From Akkermansiaceae bacterium UBA5020 (GTDB lineage Bacteria; Verrucomicrobiota; Verrucomicrobiia; Verrucomicrobiales; DEV007): a stretch of DNA of 64,000 nt. Both the position numbers and the translations under genes were made by a program. How positions within the stretch are numbered: position 1 is the first letter of the stretch; each line of letters opens with the position of its first letter. Below, one piece after another: positions 61,757 through 64,000 of the stretch. The stretch spans positions 59,649 through 123,648 of the forward strand of contig DGXY01000019.1 in NCBI GenBank assembly GCA_002396885.1, written 5' to 3'. The notes beneath the pieces are model-generated. The model saw nothing but the letters and a program-made list of their open reading frames with translations, made no database searches and had not been told where the DNA came from.

Positions 61757-62662
61757 TCACTTCACTCCGCTCGAGAACTCATCGCGGAACTGGTTCGTGA
61801 CGCGGATCTCGAGCTTGTCCTCGTTGTCCCAAGAAAGCGAAGCCATCGTCGCCGGATGACTCTGGTATTCGAAAAGGACGACCCCGTTCTTCAAGATGCG
61901 AACCCAGACGCCTTTGATCGAATCGCGGGAATATTCGCGCTCGCCGCGCTGTGGCACGTATTCGTAAGTGTGGAGGATAAGAGGCGGCGTGTCGAACTCG
62001 ATCTCCTCGTTGAATTGCATCTCAGGCAGATCGAGGAGCTGCCCGTCCTGTTGGTTGGCCCCTTTCCCCGGAGCCACAACCGTCTTGGCGATCTCCACCT
62101 CGTCGTCGAAGACGATGCGGTATTCTAACTGCGCTCCGCTGAGGACGTTGCGGGTCAGATTCGCCACCTTCACGCGGTAAGACCACTCGGCGGACTTCAA
62201 ATCGCGTCCGGCCGTCATGAAGGTGTTCGAATCGAGCAAGGTCTTTGTCGCGGAGACGTCGAAGTTGAAAGCGACGGCACCCGGACTCTGGTCCATCCAC
62301 TGATGAACTCGCTCGTTGGTGTAGTTGTCGAGGTTTGCCAGAGGCACAATGAACTGCCGCCCATCTCCGATCCGCTCGATCGTCACGTTATCGCCTGTGG
62401 CGGCGATGAGCTTGGCCTCGATCTCCTGGCCATCGACGTTGCGGAGGGTCATGACGGCATCGGGTGCCGAGAGCCCTCGGAGCGCATTGGGGTCGACGGC
62501 GGCGACTTTCTGGGCATTCTCCTCCTTTGCCGGATCGGCCGTCTGGGCCAGCACCCGCGGAACGGAGCCGAGGGGAACGAGCAAGGCGATCGCCAGGAGG
62601 ATCAATCGACGGACCGGACAGGGCCCGCTGCCGTGAATTGGGGGATGAGGATTCCTTATCAC
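61757..62662 (-). CDS. Exported protein with SHD1-like domain
   Basis: A 301-residue protein with a signal peptide (about 18-39, ILLAIALLVPLGSVPRVLA). Residues about 68-115 (MTLRNVDGQEIEAKLIAATG, then VTIERIGDGRQFIVPLANLD) match the small SHD1-like beta barrel common in Verrucomicrobia and Planctomycetes. The C-terminal 150 residues are a beta-rich domain (SAEWSYRVKVANLTRNVLSG) with no recognised family. The ATG at 62662 may be replaced by a later start near the signal. It converges with the PVC-type gene (6-base gap). Function unknown. Confidence 0.78.
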   Translation of the reverse strand: MIRNPHPPIHGSGPCPVRRLILLAIALLVPLGSVPRVLAQTADPAKEENAQKVAAVDPNALRGLSAPDAVMTLRNVDGQEIEAKLIAATGDNVTIERIGDGRQFIVPLANLDNYTNERVHQWMDQSPGAVAFNFDVSATKTLLDSNTFMTAGRDLKSAEWSYRVKVANLTRNVLSGAQLEYRIVFDDEVEIAKTVVAPGKGANQQDGQLLDLPEMQFNEEIEFDTPPLILHTYEYVPQRGEREYSRDSIKGVWVRILKNGVVLFEYQSHPATMASLSWDNEDKLEIRVTNQFRDEFSSGVK

Positions 62663-62815
62663 ATTAGGAAGGTCCGCCCGAAATCACTCCCTAACAATGG
62701 CGTTAAAGCGCCTCACACGATCGCGGGTCATTTTTTTCCAAGAAAAGGGATACCGGATCCGATCGCCGCGATGTCCGCCGCCAAGAAGCAGGTGCGGAAG
62801 TGGGGTTGCTCCCTC
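62663..62815. other. Gap between the SHD1-like gene and RAYT copy 2
   Basis: It holds a weak hairpin (GGCGTT / AGCGCC near 62700) and a T-run (62731-62737) on the plus strand. No gene and no TGCCTGTCCC motif were seen here. Confidence 0.4.
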
Positions 62816-63862
62816 CTACGTCCCGATCACGTCCTTCTGCAAATCCCTCAGCACCCGCAACTCACCCCAGTCCGCGCCGTGCATGCGACGGGCCCCGCTG
62901 GTGCGTTTCTTCCCGAAACGTTTTCGCAAGGCCTGCTCGCGCTCAAAGACCGTGTTCACGAACTCCGCCGCCCCCAACACCGCGCCGTCGCAAAAATACC
63001 GCACTCGGTGACGCAGCGCCTGACCTACCGTCATGACCCCGCCTTGCTCGACCAAGGATTCCACCTCTGCGGCTTTTATCCCGCGACGTCCGGGTTGACC
63101 GAGATCCGCGTCTCCCGCGATTTCTCCACCATCCAGATTAAGAAAGACCCGATAGCGCGACGCCGTTCGCCGCCAATCCTGACGGAAATCGGGATCCTGC
63201 AGGGCTTCGCTCAGCATCAACCCCAGCCCTTCCCGGGCTCGTTGCGCGCGCCGCCCGCCCCCGACCGCCTCCGCGTAACCGCACCAACGGTAGTTCTCGG
63301 GATGGGTGACGATGCCCGCTCGAATGGGGTTCAAATCGATGTAGGCCGAAATCGTCAGCAAGGCTTGTTCGCAGTCCTCGACCAATACGCTCTTGTAACG
63401 GCCTTCCCAGAGCGTTCCCTTACGGCCGAGGCGCTTGTTCATGTAGAAGGTGATGCGCAGTTTCACCTCTTTGAGGAAAAGGCCGAGATCCCCGCGACGG
63501 CGTTCGTAGCGGGAGAGGATCTCACGGTGCCAGGCCTCATCTCCCGAGAGCCTGGCGCGTTCCAGCTCCTGCTTTACCCCCTCGACGACATCGCCTTCGT
63601 ATAGCAGGGGCAGCACCCTGAGCAGCCCTTCCTCATCAAGCGGAGCCAGCGTCTCCCGGTCCGGCACTTCCAAGAGGAGGTGGAAGTGATTGGACATCAA
63701 ACAGTAGGTCACAATCCGCACCCCTGAAAAGGCTTCTTGGTTCCGGAGAATCCTGCGGAAGATCTCCTTGTCCCGCGCTTCAAAAACCTGACGACGGTCC
63801 ACAACACGGGATATCACGTGATAGAAGCATCGGCCAATTCCGAGGAGGCGCGCGGTTCGCAT
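62816..63862 (-). CDS. REP-associated tyrosine transposase (RAYT), copy 2
   Basis: A 348-residue HUH transposase of the same large-RAYT subgroup as the gene at 31339-32376. The His pair is in MSNHFHLLLEV (His 59 and 61) and the Tyr nucleophile in ISAYIDLNPIRAGIV (Tyr 174). GTLWEGRYKSVL and the shared C-terminal end GARRMHGADWGELRVLRDL are present. The two copies are clearly diverged (roughly half identical by eye), so they are separate lineages and not a fresh duplication. The ATG at 63862 is chosen; the longer frame to 63949 is not family-like. Catalytic residues are intact. Confidence 0.92.
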   Translation of the reverse strand: MRTARLLGIGRCFYHVISRVVDRRQVFEARDKEIFRRILRNQEAFSGVRIVTYCLMSNHFHLLLEVPDRETLAPLDEEGLLRVLPLLYEGDVVEGVKQELERARLSGDEAWHREILSRYERRRGDLGLFLKEVKLRITFYMNKRLGRKGTLWEGRYKSVLVEDCEQALLTISAYIDLNPIRAGIVTHPENYRWCGYAEAVGGGRRAQRAREGLGLMLSEALQDPDFRQDWRRTASRYRVFLNLDGGEIAGDADLGQPGRRGIKAAEVESLVEQGGVMTVGQALRHRVRYFCDGAVLGAAEFVNTVFEREQALRKRFGKKRTSGARRMHGADWGELRVLRDLQKDVIGT

Positions 63863-63954
63863 GGTTGTGAAGGAAGGCAAAAGAAATAGATCAAAAGCAG
63901 CAAGGCGGGAATGAACTTGGCAATATCGGGCCTTTTGCAAGCATAACAACTTTT

Positions 63955-64000
63955 TGTCTGTCCCTTTATGACATTCGGCACTTCCAAGAGGAGGTGGAAG
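63955..64000 (-). pseudogene. Fragment of a RAYT gene entering at the right edge
   Basis: Bases 63976-64000 are identical to 63662-63686 inside RAYT copy 2 and, on the minus strand, read FHLLLEVP, the HUH motif. The match breaks off there and is followed (minus strand) by AAAGGGACAGACA, a copy of the repeat motif (63955-63964 on the plus strand reads TGTCTGTCCC). The fragment therefore lacks everything after the HUH motif; its 5' part lies beyond the window. Confidence 0.7.

Noticed and set aside
62303..63604. A 433-codon plus-strand frame
   Set aside because: Antisense to RAYT copy 2 and to the SHD1-like gene.

Overview
The window is G+C-rich, gene-dense bacterial chromosome, most likely from a Verrucomicrobiota (PVC superphylum) member. 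The evidence is the gene content: two pairs of DUF1592-type multidomain cytochrome plus Tat-exported DUF1552 protein, two propeller/HEAT/CxxCH 'PVC-type' proteins, a Tat-exported Gfo/Idh/MocA protein, an SHD1-like secreted protein and a Trp/Asp-Pro repeat protein. All of these are typical of Verrucomicrobia and Planctomycetes. A Kdo transferase (waaA), three AsmA-like/YdbH-like proteins and an RND pump show an LPS-type Gram-negative envelope.

Layout. 1-2703: end of an RND permease and a DedA-like protein. 2727-5867 (minus): an oxidoreductase and a two-gene TPM-domain operon with a good sigma70-like promoter. 6241-8481 (minus): SDR plus photolyase operon. 8979-17185: secreted catabolic and repeat proteins, with rlmI on the opposite strand and two repeat elements. 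17278-23413: tspO, rsgA-engB and hrpA. 23640-31072: PVC-type dehydrogenase-like protein, AsmA-like protein, rsmD-waaA. 31339-32698: first RAYT transposase and a 24-bp tandem array. 32699-36493: plsY-gpsA and a membrane spermidine-synthase-like protein. 36502-42139: SDR, the second DUF1592/DUF1552 pair and a hemolysin III-type protein. 42264-47829 (minus): arginine operon argC-argJ-argB-argD-argF. 47972-48700: tRNA-Pro(GGG), an ISL3 transposase remnant and a repeat array. 48895-57214: trypsin-like protease with YARHG domain, a YdbH-like protein overlapping a YnbE-YdbL fusion, and an AsmA-like protein with a long acidic cytoplasmic arm. 57268-64000: SMP-30 lactonase, DUF2892 protein, second PVC-type protein, SHD1-like protein, second RAYT and the start of a RAYT fragment at the right edge.

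How the parts work together. Envelope genes recur throughout: lipid bridging (YdbH, YnbE-YdbL, two AsmA-like proteins), phospholipid synthesis (plsY, gpsA) and LPS (waaA). A second theme is exported heme-binding and dehydrogenase-like proteins, probably for complex organic substrates. A third is ribosome maturation (rsgA, engB, rsmD, rlmI, hrpA).

The most unusual material is the repeat landscape. A 10-bp motif, TGCCTGTCCC (reverse complement GGGACAGGCA), occurs singly and in two tandem arrays near both RAYT genes, at the ISL3 remnant and at the breakpoint of a RAYT fragment. Three other palindromic or inverted-repeat elements and a (GAGTAT)n microsatellite also occur. Two protein-level oddities are a PhrB-type photolyase lacking all four Fe-S cysteines, partnered with an SDR lacking its catalytic Tyr, and the natural YnbE-YdbL fusion.
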